Positions 11,155 to 23,700 of a DNA stretch of 64,000 nucleotides are shown here, one piece after another. Numbering within the stretch: position 1 is the first letter of the stretch; each line of letters opens with the position of its first letter. The notes under the pieces were generated by a model. It saw nothing but the letters and a program-made list of their open reading frames with translations, did not search any database and had not been told where the DNA came from. The DNA is from Neonectria sp. B-13 (lineage: Eukaryota > Ascomycota > Sordariomycetes > Hypocreales > Nectriaceae), in the NCBI GenBank assembly GCA_002682825.1, contig NOKP01000006.1:1240001-1304000 (forward strand), written 5' to 3'. The position numbers and the translations under genes are program-made.

Positions 11155-11776
11155 CGGAGAGGCGGGCTGGTCAGACGCGTGGATGACGAGTATCCCGCGA
11201 GGTCGACATCACCAAATTGCGCTCATTGCGCTTATGGCCTGTTTAGTTTTGCTGTAAAAGGCTACACACGTGAAGTAAATAAGGCGAAAACGGGCGTGTC
11301 GATGACGTTGGAACTCAACGACATGCAAGTTGACGGTTAATACGGGTGAAAATGGTGCAGCGTGTGGGCCGCTATGAAAGTTGCACCAGATTTTGTTACG
11401 AGTTTGGGCCTCAACCTTTCAAACCCCAAACTTCGTGTCGCGCCATAGTCGCGTAGAGTTCGAATGTTTATCATCTAAGCATGTCTTGCTTTTCGATAAA
11501 GGTTCTCGTTGTATACGTGTCAAGAACAATCATAGCGGCCCGATGAAAAGACCCACGAGAAAACGAGAAACCATGGGAATCCTCATTATCCAGGTTTTTA
11601 GGAAACCATAAGATCCAAATTGCATTCAAGTCAAACCTTAACGTAACGTAAACATATCTGTCATGGTCCAGAGCAACTGAAATCATCCCAAGCAAATCCA
11701 AACTCGTCCCTATCGTTACACATGATAACACATATCTCATCAATACATAGCATGAATCGAAGAACCTTCTCTCCCT
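11155..11776. other. Intergenic region, no gene seen
   Basis: This lies between the promoter of the secreted repeat protein and the stop codon of the giant gene on the same strand. The left part should hold upstream control sites of the repeat-protein gene and the right part the 3' UTR of the giant gene. I see no further gene. Confidence 0.5.
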
Positions 11777-14700
11777 TCAGCCGAACAATTTCTTGAATGC
11801 CGCCTTGATTCCCCCCGGCTTCTTCTCGTCCTCCTTGTCCCTGGCCTTTCGTCGTTCCTGGTGTCTTGCCTTGCGAGCCGCATCCTCGGGTGGTGTCCTG
11901 GTGGCCTCCTCGTCCTTCTCCCTGGTGGGTCTGGATGACCTTGACGGCCGCGGGGGCCTCTGGGAGTCGGTAACAGGATCGCTGCGAGTCCTGTGAGCCC
12001 TGGCGCGAGGCTGAGGCTCTTCCGTGGGTTGCCGGGTGGGTCTGTACTTGGTGCGCGTTGTGGACGCGCGCTTGAGCGGGTCACGGGTCGGTGGTTCCTC
12101 GAACGTCTCGAGGGATGGCTCCTCTCGCGGTGGTGGAGTGTTGCCAACGACCCCCTGGGAATTCTTCACACCAAAGAACCTCTTCTCGGGCAGAGCAGGC
12201 TCCTCTCGCTCAGTAGGTGGCCGTTCTCTCAAGTCTTCGGGTCGATTGCGATTCGAATGGCTGTGGCGACGAGAGCGGCGGTGCCTTCGCTCGGGCTGAG
12301 GTTCAGGCTGAGGTTCAGGCTGAGGTTCAGGCTGAGGCTCAGGTTCGGCCACTGGCTCGACCTCAGGCTCTTTGCCCTTGCTTTCTTTGACGCCAGGAGG
12401 TTCACGCCTACGTTCCGAGTCCCTTTCTCTTGTCCGGCGTTCAGCCCGATCGGCCTTTCGTTGGTCGTGGGCGGCCTGTTCCTCCGCTGTTCGACGCCGT
12501 CTTCCAGAGCTTCCAGAGTCGGCAGAGAACCCACTGTCTTGTCGCTTTGGGGTTCTTGGTGGCGTGCCCGAGCCAGAGCTTTCAGGCTGACGGCGGTGTG
12601 CGTGAGTGCCGTGGGACGAGCGCCTCGTGCTATCCCTGCCTTCCTCCTCGCTGCGGACGCTGCGGACGCTCCGAGTTTTGGGCTCGTCCTCGCTGCGCAC
12701 ACTGCGAGATTTGGGCTCTTCCTCGATACGTACACCTCGAGGTCTGGGCTCCTCCTCGCCGCGTTGACGGCGAGGGCGGGGCTCGTCCTCAGTGCGGGTC
12801 CTGTGTCGCCTTCTCTCATCCTCGCCCCGTGGTCTGTCATCACCCCGCGGTCTGTCGTCACCCCGCGGTCTGTCATCGCCGCGTGGTCTTTCCTCGCCGC
12901 GTGGTCTTTCCTCGCCGCGTGGTCTATGGGATCTTGCTTCGTCCTCGCCACGAGGCCGGCGCTCTTTCCCTTCCTCCTCTTCCTCGCGGCTCCTGCCCGA
13001 GTGGTGAGAGTGAGAATGGCGACGCCTGCGACGTCTCTCCGGGTCTTTCGATGATGAGCCAGAGTCTCTGCTTCTGTCGTCTGTAAACAAGTCAGCAACG
13101 GACTTGTGAAGTTCTTCATGCTCGTCGTCGAAGCTCCTCCGTGAAGTAGAAGCAACTGGGGAGTAGTAGTCCTTCGAATCCATCATCGTCCGATGTTCCA
13201 GATTAGGAAAACCCCGCTGGTCCCGTTGGCTGAAAGGTGGTGGGCTAACAGGGGGGCTCAGAGCTTCGGCTGCCGCGTAGATGACCACTGCCGCAGCGAC
13301 TGTATCCTCGGCGCGCTGAATAGACAAGTTCCGTTTTCGCCGGAGGGTGTGGGCTCGCTGTATGTTTATCATATCTGTGTCAGGTATTACGATGCCAGGA
13401 GTTGGAGGCCTAGGCGTTGCCTCAGTGGGCGAGGTGGGGGCCGGCAGAGGAGCCTCTCTCTGCCGGGCCACTTCTTTCACAGCAGCAGCCGGATATCTGA
13501 GATCCATACGTGCCGGCGCCTTGGAATGAAATCCTTCCTCAGCTGTAGTGGAGCTGTGCTTGAAGTCTGGCCGGACCGGTGCCTGGGAACGAAATCCTTC
13601 CTCAGTTGTAGTGAAACTGTGCTGGAGATCTGGGCGGACAGGTGCCTTAGATGACTCGCCTTCAGACGGAAAAGCACGATGTCTCAGGACAGGTCTGCTT
13701 GCAACCGCTCGGCTTGCCACAGGAATAAAGATAGGTTCCTTCGTATACACTTCCGTTCCTGGACGTGGTCTCATGGGACGTGAGGGTTGGCGTTGTTGTG
13801 TGCTCAGGGAACGAGACGGCTCATTGTGAGAAAAGTCTCTAGGGGTCCAGTCTCCCTGCATCGGTTGCTTGCCAGGACGACCTGAGAGCGCTACAGCACC
13901 CGCAGCACCCGCTACTAAGCCCTCTCGTGAAAAGGAGAGTTCCCTGGGAGCACCGTACGATGGTTGCGCGGACTTTTGGGGGCTCTCCATCCTTGGATGA
14001 CTGTAGACTGTGGGAGACCTTTCAACCTTGAGGGGGCTTTCAACCATGAGCGGCTTCAGCACAGCTGGGGGACCTTCGATCACGTCGTCGGAATCTGTAT
14101 CCGTATCTTCATCCATAGGGTGCCGCTCAATGTCAGGCTCACGAGTGAGAGGCTTGACAGGCTCCCCAAACTTATTATCCGATGGTCGCTCTGGAATAAG
14201 CTTGCGGGCTTGAAGATGTTCCACTGCGAGAGCATCGTTTGGCACGATAACGCCGGGCGCGTTCCTGGCACGGACATCAAGCTGAGCCTCCCGTGAAACT
14301 GGATGCCGCTCTTCCTGTAGGTGGAGAGGTGCGACTCGTTCAGAAGCTGCTACCACGGAGAGCTCTTGATCACTAAGCTCCTCTTCATCAGACTCGGAGT
14401 CGAAATCGCCACGCTCTAGAGTTTCAACTCGTTCAGGAGCCGCGACAATTGATGGTCTTTGATTATACAGCTCCTCTTCATCCGATTCGGAGTCGAATTT
14501 GGCTTCAAGGGTAGCAGAATCCTCACGGCCTGGAGTCACTGCTTGTTCAGGTACTGCGGCAGCCAAGAGTCTTTGATCAAGCTCCTCCTCATTAGATTCG
14601 GAGTCGGATGCAGCTTCGAGTGTGGCAGAATCATCACGACCTGGAGTGGCAAGTTGTTCAGGAGTCGGTACCACCATGAGTCCTTGGTCATCATCCTCCT

Positions 14701-17700
14701 CGTCAGACTCAGAGTCGGATTCGGCTTCAAGCGTCGTAGGATCGCCACGGGCTAGAGTCATAACTTGTTCAGGCACCGCGACAGCCAAAAATCCTTGGTC
14801 GCCAAGGTCCTCATCAGACTCAGAGTCAGACTCTGCTTCAGGTGTTACAGAGTCACGAGCTAGAATCGGGGTAATGTCTTTTTCGATAGGCTCGTCTTCT
14901 TCGTTTAACTCAGCCTTTGTGATGATGGCCTTCTCGACAACTTCTGGGGTTGTCTCCGAGGCTGTGGGCTTTTCTGATCTACCCAGTTGTACAACCTCGG
15001 CAGCTTCATCGAGATCCGTCTCTGAGTCTTCTGAGAATGTGGCTTCATCGTGTGGCTGAAGACTGGTGGCCTGGTCGGCAGCAGCTTGCATGGTCGATTC
15101 TTCGACCTCCAAGAAGACCTGGTGGCCGGAAAGAGGGAGAGCTCGGCTTTCGCTACCTTCTGTGGCTTCCAACAAAGACTCGTGGTCGGCGTCTGAACCG
15201 TCGTCTTCGAGGTCACTGGGAGGAGGCACAGGGCTCTCGATGGTGTTTCCAGCCTCCACGAGGACTTGTTGTGATTCCGCGGCGCTTTTGGGGGAGGAGT
15301 CGGAGTCGGAGTCGTCGGAATCTTCTGCACCGATTTCGGATGGACCAAGCACGACAAAATCCGACTCGCTGTCCAAGGACTTGTGGGATTCAGTCCAATT
15401 GAAGGCAGGGCCGTCGTCTTCAATGCCTTGCTCAAAGTGCAGAAGAGGTAGTACAGCGGGAGCAGCGTGATCCGAAACGCTGGCTTGCTCCCTTTCATCG
15501 ACTTCACTGAATTCGTCGGAGTCATCTGCTTCGATCTCAACTAACTCTCTAGCCACATCTGAACGCGCATGAGGTGTATCCTCATCCTTGTCGGTCTCTA
15601 GATGGAGAGGTGTCGTTTCAATCGGGTTCTCCAGCATAAGTTGTTCAGACTCTGCGATCGCTTGCTTCTCAACCATTTCATCTTCTTCAGAATCCGAACT
15701 TGGCTCTCCGTTGGGTGAGGCCGGCCTCGAGACGTGATGCAATTCATTTGGATCTGAAACAGCTTTGTCTTCGGAAATGGGCGTCTGGTCTGCATTGACC
15801 AATTCAGATGCTGTCTCGGTGCTTTCAGTTTGAGGCACAACCGAAGAGGATTCTCCAATAATGAGGTGCTTCTTGTTGGCGCCTTCGGCCTTTGGAATCG
15901 GTGAGGGATGCCTGGAGATGGTCGCTGCTTCCCCGGGTTCGGAGGCAGCGTCAGAGGCAGCACCGTCGTCAACATGAATAGACTCTTCTGCAGCATCCCC
16001 ACCAGAAGATGAGCCCGGGAAGTCAACCAAGGACACAGGCAATGTTGTTTCCTCGCCTAAAGCAGACTTGTTGTCGAACTCTTGAGTCAATGACTCACGT
16101 GAAGCAGGCTGAGAGATGGTGGTTGACTGCTCAGGCGTTTGCGCAGTAACGTCATCATTGGCAAAGTTCTCTCTAGGAAGAGCCTTCTCTAATGCCAGCT
16201 CTGGGAATTGGCGTGAGGATGCTTCCGCAGGAGTGTGGGATTCGGGTTCGACAGTCTCGATTTCGGGAGAGGACGGTACGGAAGTAGCTCGTAGCTGTTC
16301 AGGTTCCGAGACCCCGTCATCCTCATCCTCAGCGCCAGTAATGTCTTCCAGCAGAGCCTTGTTAGAAATCATTGCTGGGTGATCTACCGAGAGTGGCTCT
16401 TCCCCAGAGACAGAGTCTTTCCCAGTGGGCAACTCTAGTTCCAAGCCTTGAGTAGGGACATGAGGAGAGGCAGGCCTGGAGGAGGCGGTTGACCGCGCAG
16501 ACTCTGAAGCTGCATCGTCTTGCACAGCAGCGGTCTCTTCTGCAACCATGGCCTTGTCGGGGATCGCCTCGGCGGGCTCAGGGACGTGCGGCTCCTCCGA
16601 TGTGCGCAATTCTTCCGGCGATTCCTGGGCGATGTCCGAAATGGGTGCACGGGAAGCGGGGTCTTGCCGCTCTAGCTCTGAAGGAGCGGGCGCCTCTGGC
16701 GTATCAGGTCTCTCATGAATCTCGGTAGTGGCCTCAGTCCGCGAGAACAAAGGCAACGGTCTCAAATCGTTGGGAATGGCCTCAGTAGCCTTCTCGCCCT
16801 CCGGGAAGTCAACAGGGAGTGAAACAGTGTCTTGGACACCATCTTCCGGATCAACACCGGTGTCGGGACTGACAGTGTCGCTTTGAGGTTCGATTGGCTC
16901 CGTCATCTTTTCTGGCTCCGGTTCTTTGACTTCGAACTCCACAACAGAGTCATGGTCAAGTTCGTCAATGTTGACGCTAGCGACCACAGGGTCTTCTGTC
17001 AACTCTCGGGGCGCTTGTTCTTTCGCATCGGACTCGGAAGCTTCAGCCTCCTCAAGCTGCACTCTAGCAACGACAGGATCTTCCGTTGGCTTTTTTGGTG
17101 CTTGCTCCTCGTCGGCTTCAGTGTCCATGCCCACAACTGCAGCCACAGGAGCTTGTTCAGGAGCCTTGTCTTCCGGTGAGCCTGGCAGATCATGCGATGG
17201 GTCTGTGGTTGCGTGTTCTTTCTTAGCTAGGACTTCGGAAACCTCGTCGTCTTTCGGCTGTACGGCTGCTTCGAACTCATCGCCCTGAACATTGGCGATA
17301 TCGACATCTGCCGTTGGCTCGAAGGAAACTGTGTGCATCTCCTTACCGTCGGATTGATCGGTCCTGCTCTTTTCATGATGAACCTCTGCCACAGGGAGCT
17401 GAACCTCCGCCTCGGGTGCTGGTAGCACGGGAGGCGAGTCCTCAACTGTGTCGAGTGGCTGATCTTTGTCGTTTTCTTGTTGAGGCAACGGTTCACCTGT
17501 GGCGATAATTGGCAAAGGGGTATCGACGTCATCAGACTCGTCTTCTTCGTGATGCGTATTCTCAGTCAGTTCCTTGGTAAGGGTCTCTGGCTTTTTCAAC
17601 TGCGCAGCGGGGATGTCCCTTTCTAGATCGAGTTGCTCTGGTTCGACAACCACTTCATTGATGACTTCTGGGGTCTCAGCAGAGGTTTTGTCGGCGGCTA

Positions 17701-20700
17701 CAATGTCATCTCCAGGCAGATTAGCCATATGGGATTCGTTGACTGCATCTGCGTCGACCTGCTCAGAGTGTTTGACAGAGTCATCTAGGGCATCTGGAGG
17801 AGTGTTGTCGGGAGCATCGGCAGGAACGTCGGAAGAAACTGCTTGAATTTCAGGTGCAGCTTCCGACAGTCCAACTGACAAACGATCAGTGTCGTCATCT
17901 CTGGAGTGGCCTTGGTTGTCGACATCGGCATGCGAAATGATCGTGATTGGCTCCGTGTCCTTTTGAGGCTTCAAGGCGAGTTCTCTCTCAACCTCGTCCG
18001 GTTGCAAAAAGACTTCCCTCGCCATGGTTCCCACTTCCGGGGAGCGTTCCTCGTAAACGTCTTCATCCATCTCTGTGTTGTCTTCCAGAACCTTGGCAAT
18101 TGGTTCTGGGGGCTCAAGACTAATGCTCATAGCATCCTCCTTTGGCTTTTTAACCATTTCATTCGCATTCAGACCCGAACTCGGCTCTTCCAACTCTAGC
18201 ATCGTGTTTTCTGTGACAGTTTCATCACCCTTTTCGAGGGTTGGAACGTTCTCAAGCTCCTCCATAACTTCCTTTTTCTCCTCCGCGATTTCAGCCACCT
18301 CTGGCTGGGTCGCTTGAGTATTAATGACAGTGGTAAGTCTTGTCTCTTCCTGGTTGCTGTGTGTTTCATGCTGCTCCTGGGTATCGTCTGAATGTAAAGC
18401 CAAAACACCGTGGTCCGAATTGTCATGTAACTCCATAGTGGAAACCCCCAAACGTTGCGGAAAATCAAGAGGGGTATCGTGTAATGAATGGCGGTCCTCA
18501 CCTTTTTTCTCCTGCTTCTTATCCTCGCCCGGAATTGGACCTAGAGTGTCTTTGCTCTCTTCCGCCTCTGCGGCCTTGGTTTCGTCTTCGCTCTTCTTCT
18601 CTGCTTCGGCTACTTTTTCTGGTTCAGGCTCGGGAGCTGTTACGTCTTCGGGCTCGTCGGATGGCTTGGCCTCCTCGGACTCTGGTGCAGGTGCTCCTTC
18701 AGCTGGTTTAGCATCATCCTGCGGAGCGGGTAGTTCCTTGTCGACAGGTTTGTCGTCTGCCTCTGCCGTGACAACGGGTGCCTCCTCGGCGGGCTTGGTG
18801 TCGTCCTCGGGGGCCTTTGTGTCATCGGCTGGCTTTTCATCAGTGGCAGGGGCATCATCGACCGCTCTCTCTTCAGTTGCGGGGGCCTCTTCAGGAGCAG
18901 GTGAAGCCTCTTCGGCTGGCTTGTCATCGGAGGGAGGCGCTTCTGCGGATTTTTCTTCAGAGGCGGAAGCTTCCTCGGCTTGCTTGCCCTCCTCGGTAGG
19001 TTTGTCTTCAGGAGGTGTTTCTTCAGCTGGCTTGTCGTCAGTGGCAGGCACAACTTCAGATGGCTCCTCTTCGGCCGACTTGGCTTCTTCATCTTGGGGT
19101 TTGTCGTCCGCTGGGGTGGTCTCATCGGCAGGCTTCTCTTCCTCCTCCGGAACAGGCGGCGCTTCTCGAACTGGCTTTTCGTCAGTTGCAGGAGTCTCTT
19201 CAGCTGGCTTGTCGTCAGTAGCAGGTGCTTCCTCGGCTGGTTTGGCTTCTCCCTTGGATTCAGGTGGAGCCTCATCAGCCGGCTTATCCTCAGCGACAGG
19301 GATTTCGTCAGCTTGCTTGGACTCCCCCTCGGACTTGTTGTCAGGGTCGTCTGAGAGAACGGGGGCTTCCTCGGGCTTGTCGTTAGATTCATCTGAAGGA
19401 ACAGGGGCTTCCTTAGACTTGTCGTCAGGTTCATCTGAGGAAACAGGAGCTTCCATGGGCTTGTCATCGTCGCCTTCAACCACAGAAGTGTTAAGGCTCT
19501 CGGGCTCCTTGCTTGACTCCGGAGCAGCAGCAGGAGTCTCGTCCTTTGCCTCTTCCTCAACCTTGAGCTCGACTTCAGGTTCCTGAGTCTTGCCGTCGTG
19601 TCCGTTAACCTGGGCGTTTACCTCGTCGGCGTCAGGTGCCTCAGGCTCGGTGCCAACTTCAGAAGCCGAGTCGTGGTTTTTGTCCCCAGAATCTTTCGNN
19701 NNNNNNNNNNNNNNNNNNNNNNNNNNNNNNNNNNNNNNNNNNNNNNNNNNNNNNNNNNNNNNNNNNNNNNNNNNNNNNNNNNNNNNNNNNNNNNNNNNCT
19801 TGCTTCTCAGTCGGGGGTTCGTCATCCTCTGACTCGGATTCAACAATGAGCTTTTCTTCAGTCTTTTCGTCGACAGGAGGTTGGGGCTTATCGTCACTAG
19901 GCTTCTCTTCGGCAGGCTTCTCCTCAACTACTTGCTTCTCGGTCGGGGGTTCGTCATCCTCTGACTCAGATTCAACAACGAGCTTTTCTTCAGTGTTTTC
20001 GTCGACAGGAGGTTGGGACTTGTCGTCTTCGGCCACAGGAGGCGGTGCCGCCTCCTCAGCTTCTGAATCGGTAGCAACACCAGCGTTTAAGCCATCAGCA
20101 CCCTTTTCTTTATCCGCATCTAGTTGCTCTGCAGGAGGCTCGGGGGCGGTTGTCTCTTCTTTGTCACCGTCCGACTCAGAGTCCTCACTGGCAGCCTCAG
20201 CTTTCGGTGCAGGCGGCTCGTGAGCGGGAGCGGGAGCGGGAGCGTCCTCAGTCTTGGTGGGTTCTTCGACAGGCTCTTCAGGTACAGTCACTGACTTGTC
20301 CTCAGACTTGACTTCGGGTTCAGACTCAGTCACAGACTTGTCGTCCTCAACTTCCTCAGTCTTGGCCGGAGGCTCAAGTTCCGCAGCCGAGATTTCAGGC
20401 TCTGCAGACTTGCCAAAGTCCTCATCTTCGGTGTCAGAATCCACTGCAGTGATCTCAACTGCAGCAGTCTCAGCTGGAGGTGTTTCGCTTTGTGGATTGT
20501 CCTCCTCAGGTGGTGACTTTGGTGACTCCTCGGCAGGCTCGGTTTTTTCGGTTTCATCTTCATCTTCGGTGTCGTCTGCATCCTGGTCGGCCTTTAGAGT
20601 ATTAGATTTCTCTGCGTCGACTGCGTCATCCTGAGTAGTGTCCTTCACGGCCTCGGGTTCAGAAGCTGGCTCAGAAGATGCCTCTTCTGTCTTAATTTCA

Positions 20701-23700
20701 GCGGGAATGGGCTCAGAATCCGCGGTTGATTCATTCTGGTCCTTGCTTGGCTCTTCAGCAGGCGGGCCATCAGCCGGCTTGTCGTCTCCAGCTTCGCTTT
20801 CGATCTCCGTTTCTTTCGTCTCGGGAATAACCTCAGTGTCAAAGTGCACCTCTTCGGGCTTGTCATTCTCAGGGTCGTCTGCCACGGGCTTTTCGACTGT
20901 TGCTGACACATCTGACTTTGCATCATCTTCAGGCTTCAAGGCTTCGTCAGATTCAGCATCCTTAGGGGGCATGGTCTCGTCATGCTCGGCTGTCTTGGAT
21001 TCAGCGGCTGTGTCTTCAGGGGCGTCGTCTTCAGAGTCTGGAGTGGCAGGCTTGTTTTCCTCAACGACGGCCTCCTTAGTTGCCTCAGACTCGGTATCCT
21101 TTGGACCCTTTTCCTTGGACTCCTCGGCTGATTCTGACGCCGAATCATCGGCAGAATTCTCCTCAGCAGCGGTCTCCTCCTTTGGCTCAGAGTCAGGCGT
21201 TTCCTTCGGCTTGTCATCGGCCTTAGGTTGCTCCGCAGTAGTCTCGGCAGATTCAACTTCCTCTTTAGACGGCTCGTCGGCAGTAGCAGGAGGAGCAGCT
21301 TTAGCAGTCTTGTCGTCTTCGGTGGGGTTCTTCTCTGGCTCCGACTCATCCTCCCCGGCAGGTTCACCCGACTCAGCAGGAGGTGCAGATTCAGCAGAGT
21401 TTTCCTCCTCTGATGGCTTCTCCTCGGCGAGCTTTTCTTCTCCGGGACATGTTGTGTCATCCGCAGGAAGCACAGAGTCTGCAAGCTTTTCGTCTTCGGT
21501 GAGTTTCGAATCTTCAGCAGGGGGTGAGGCCTCGACGGTTTTGTCCTCCTCGGAAAGCTTTTTTTTAGCGTCCTGTGCAGGAGGGTCTGGCTCGGCAGAC
21601 TTTTCGTCTTCAACAGCCTTCACTTCGTCTGTAGACTCGGCATCATTCGCAGTCGGCGTGGTCTCAACAAGCTTCTCAACCTCGGAGGGCTCGTCGTTTG
21701 GCTCGATGGGCTTGTCTTTTGCTTCCGCAGGCTTCTCTGCTTCTGTAGGCTGGTCCTCTTCGGCAGACTTTTCCTCTTCGGCAGACTTGTCCTCTTCGGC
21801 AGACTTGTCCTCTTCGGCAATCTTTTTATCTGACTCGACGGGCTTGTCTTCCGTTTCCACAGGCTTCTCTGCTTCGGTAGATTTGTCGTCTAGTTCGACG
21901 GACTTGTCCTCCGCCTCGGTAGACTTGTCTCCAGCAGGCTTGTCATCTGACTCGGCAGACTTGTCTTGCGCCTCGACAGACTTGGCCTCTTCCGTATCGT
22001 TGTTGCCTAGTTCGATAGACTTATCCTCGACCTCGGCAGATTTGTTCTCAGCAGGCTTTCCCTCCAGCCCGGCCTTCTTCTTCTTGTTCTTTTTCTTGTC
22101 CTTCTTTGACTTCTTTGTTGGAAGAGACTCTGGATTCTCGAGGGTAGGGGCCGGTGATTCAGTGGGAGGTTGATTGGAGGCGGAAGCATCAGTATCGGCG
22201 GGCGTTTCTTCTACCTCGGTCGACTTGACCTCTTCAACTGGCTTGCCTTCGGATTCGATGGATTTGTTTCCTGCTTCAGCGGGCAAGTCCTCAGCAGGCT
22301 TGTCCTCGGCAAGCTTAACCTCAGCAAGCTTGTCCTCAGCAGGCAAGTCTTCGGCAGGCTTAACCTCAGCAAGCTTGTCCTCAGCAGGCAAGTCTTCAGC
22401 AGGCTTGTCCTCAGCAGGCTCAACCTCGGCAAGCTTCACCTCAGCAAGCTTGTCCTCAGCAGGCAATTCTTCAGCAGGCAAGTCTTCAACAGGCAAGTCT
22501 TCAACAGGCAAGTCTTCAACAGGCAAGTCTTCAACAGACTTGTCCTCAGCAGGCTTTTCCTCCGACCCGGCCTTCTTCTTCTTCTTTTTCTTGTCCTTCT
22601 TTGACTTCTTTGTTGGAAGAGGCTCTAGATTCTCGAGGGTGGGGGCCGGTGAATCAGCGGGAGGTTGATCGGGAGCGGGGGCATCAGTATTGACGGGCGT
22701 GTTTTCTACCTCAGCCGCCTTGACCTCTTCAGCGGGCTTGTCTTCGGATTCGATGGGCTTGGCTTCTTCAGCATCTTTGGTGTCTGGTTCGGCAGGCTTA
22801 TCCTCTGCCTCAACAGACTTGTCCTCAGCAGGCTGTGTATCATCTAACTCGGCAGGTTTGTCTTTGGGTTCGATGGACTTGGCTTCTTCAGCATCCTTGG
22901 TGTCTGGTTCGGCAGACTTGTCCTCTGCCTCAACAGACTTGTCCTCACCAGGCTGTGTATCATCTGACTCAGCGGGCTTGTCTTTGGGATCGGTGGGCTT
23001 GTCTTCTGCCTCAGCAGGCTTGCCATCTGACTCGGCGGACTTGTCTTCTGCCCCGACAGACTCGGCATCATTCGCAGTCGGTGTGGTCTCAACAGGCTTC
23101 TCAACCTCGGAGGGCTCGTCGTTTGGCTCGGTAGACTTGTCTTCTGCTTCCGCAGGCGTCTCTGCTTCGGTAGGCTTCGCCTCCTCAGTAGACTTCACCT
23201 CGTCTCCAGGCTTGTCGTCTTTCGCAGGTTTGTCATCATCCGAGGGTTTGGCGTCTTCTGTGGGTTTCGATTCCTCAGCTGCGGGGGCTTCTACCGTGGG
23301 TGCATCTTCGGTGGGCTTATCCTGCTCCGGCACTTCGGCGACGGCTTCTGGGATTTTTGAACCCTCAACCGGAGAATTATCTTCTAAGGGAGGGGTCGGC
23401 GCATCGTCTTTCGGCTTGTCTTCGGCCTCAGTCTCAGGAGCCTTGGCCGCTTCCTCATCCTGAGCCTCAGCGGGAGCTTCCGGCTCAGTCTCCGGGGTGG
23501 TGACGCTCTTTGCGGCTTCCTCGTCGGGCGTGGAGTCAGGTGGCGCGTCGGTCGGTTTCTCTTTCTCGGCGTGATGAGACTTCGACTTGCTTTTGGGCTT
23601 AGAGGCGGTTTTGGCGAGCTTCTCCTTTTCCTTTTCCTTCTCCTTGTCCTTCTTGGACTTCTTCTTGCTCTTGCTCTTCTTTCCCTTTCCGGAAGTTGGG

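Noticed and set aside
11993..13054. 353-aa + strand frame opposite the C-terminal part of the giant gene
   Set aside because: Arg/Leu/Phe-rich shadow of the Arg/Glu repeats, with no domain or splice support.
18324..22173. Long + strand frames (420 and 511 aa, Ser-rich) inside the giant gene
   Set aside because: They are complements of Glu/Lys/Pro-rich repeats and have no independent features. The minus frame continues through both, with a proper start and introns.
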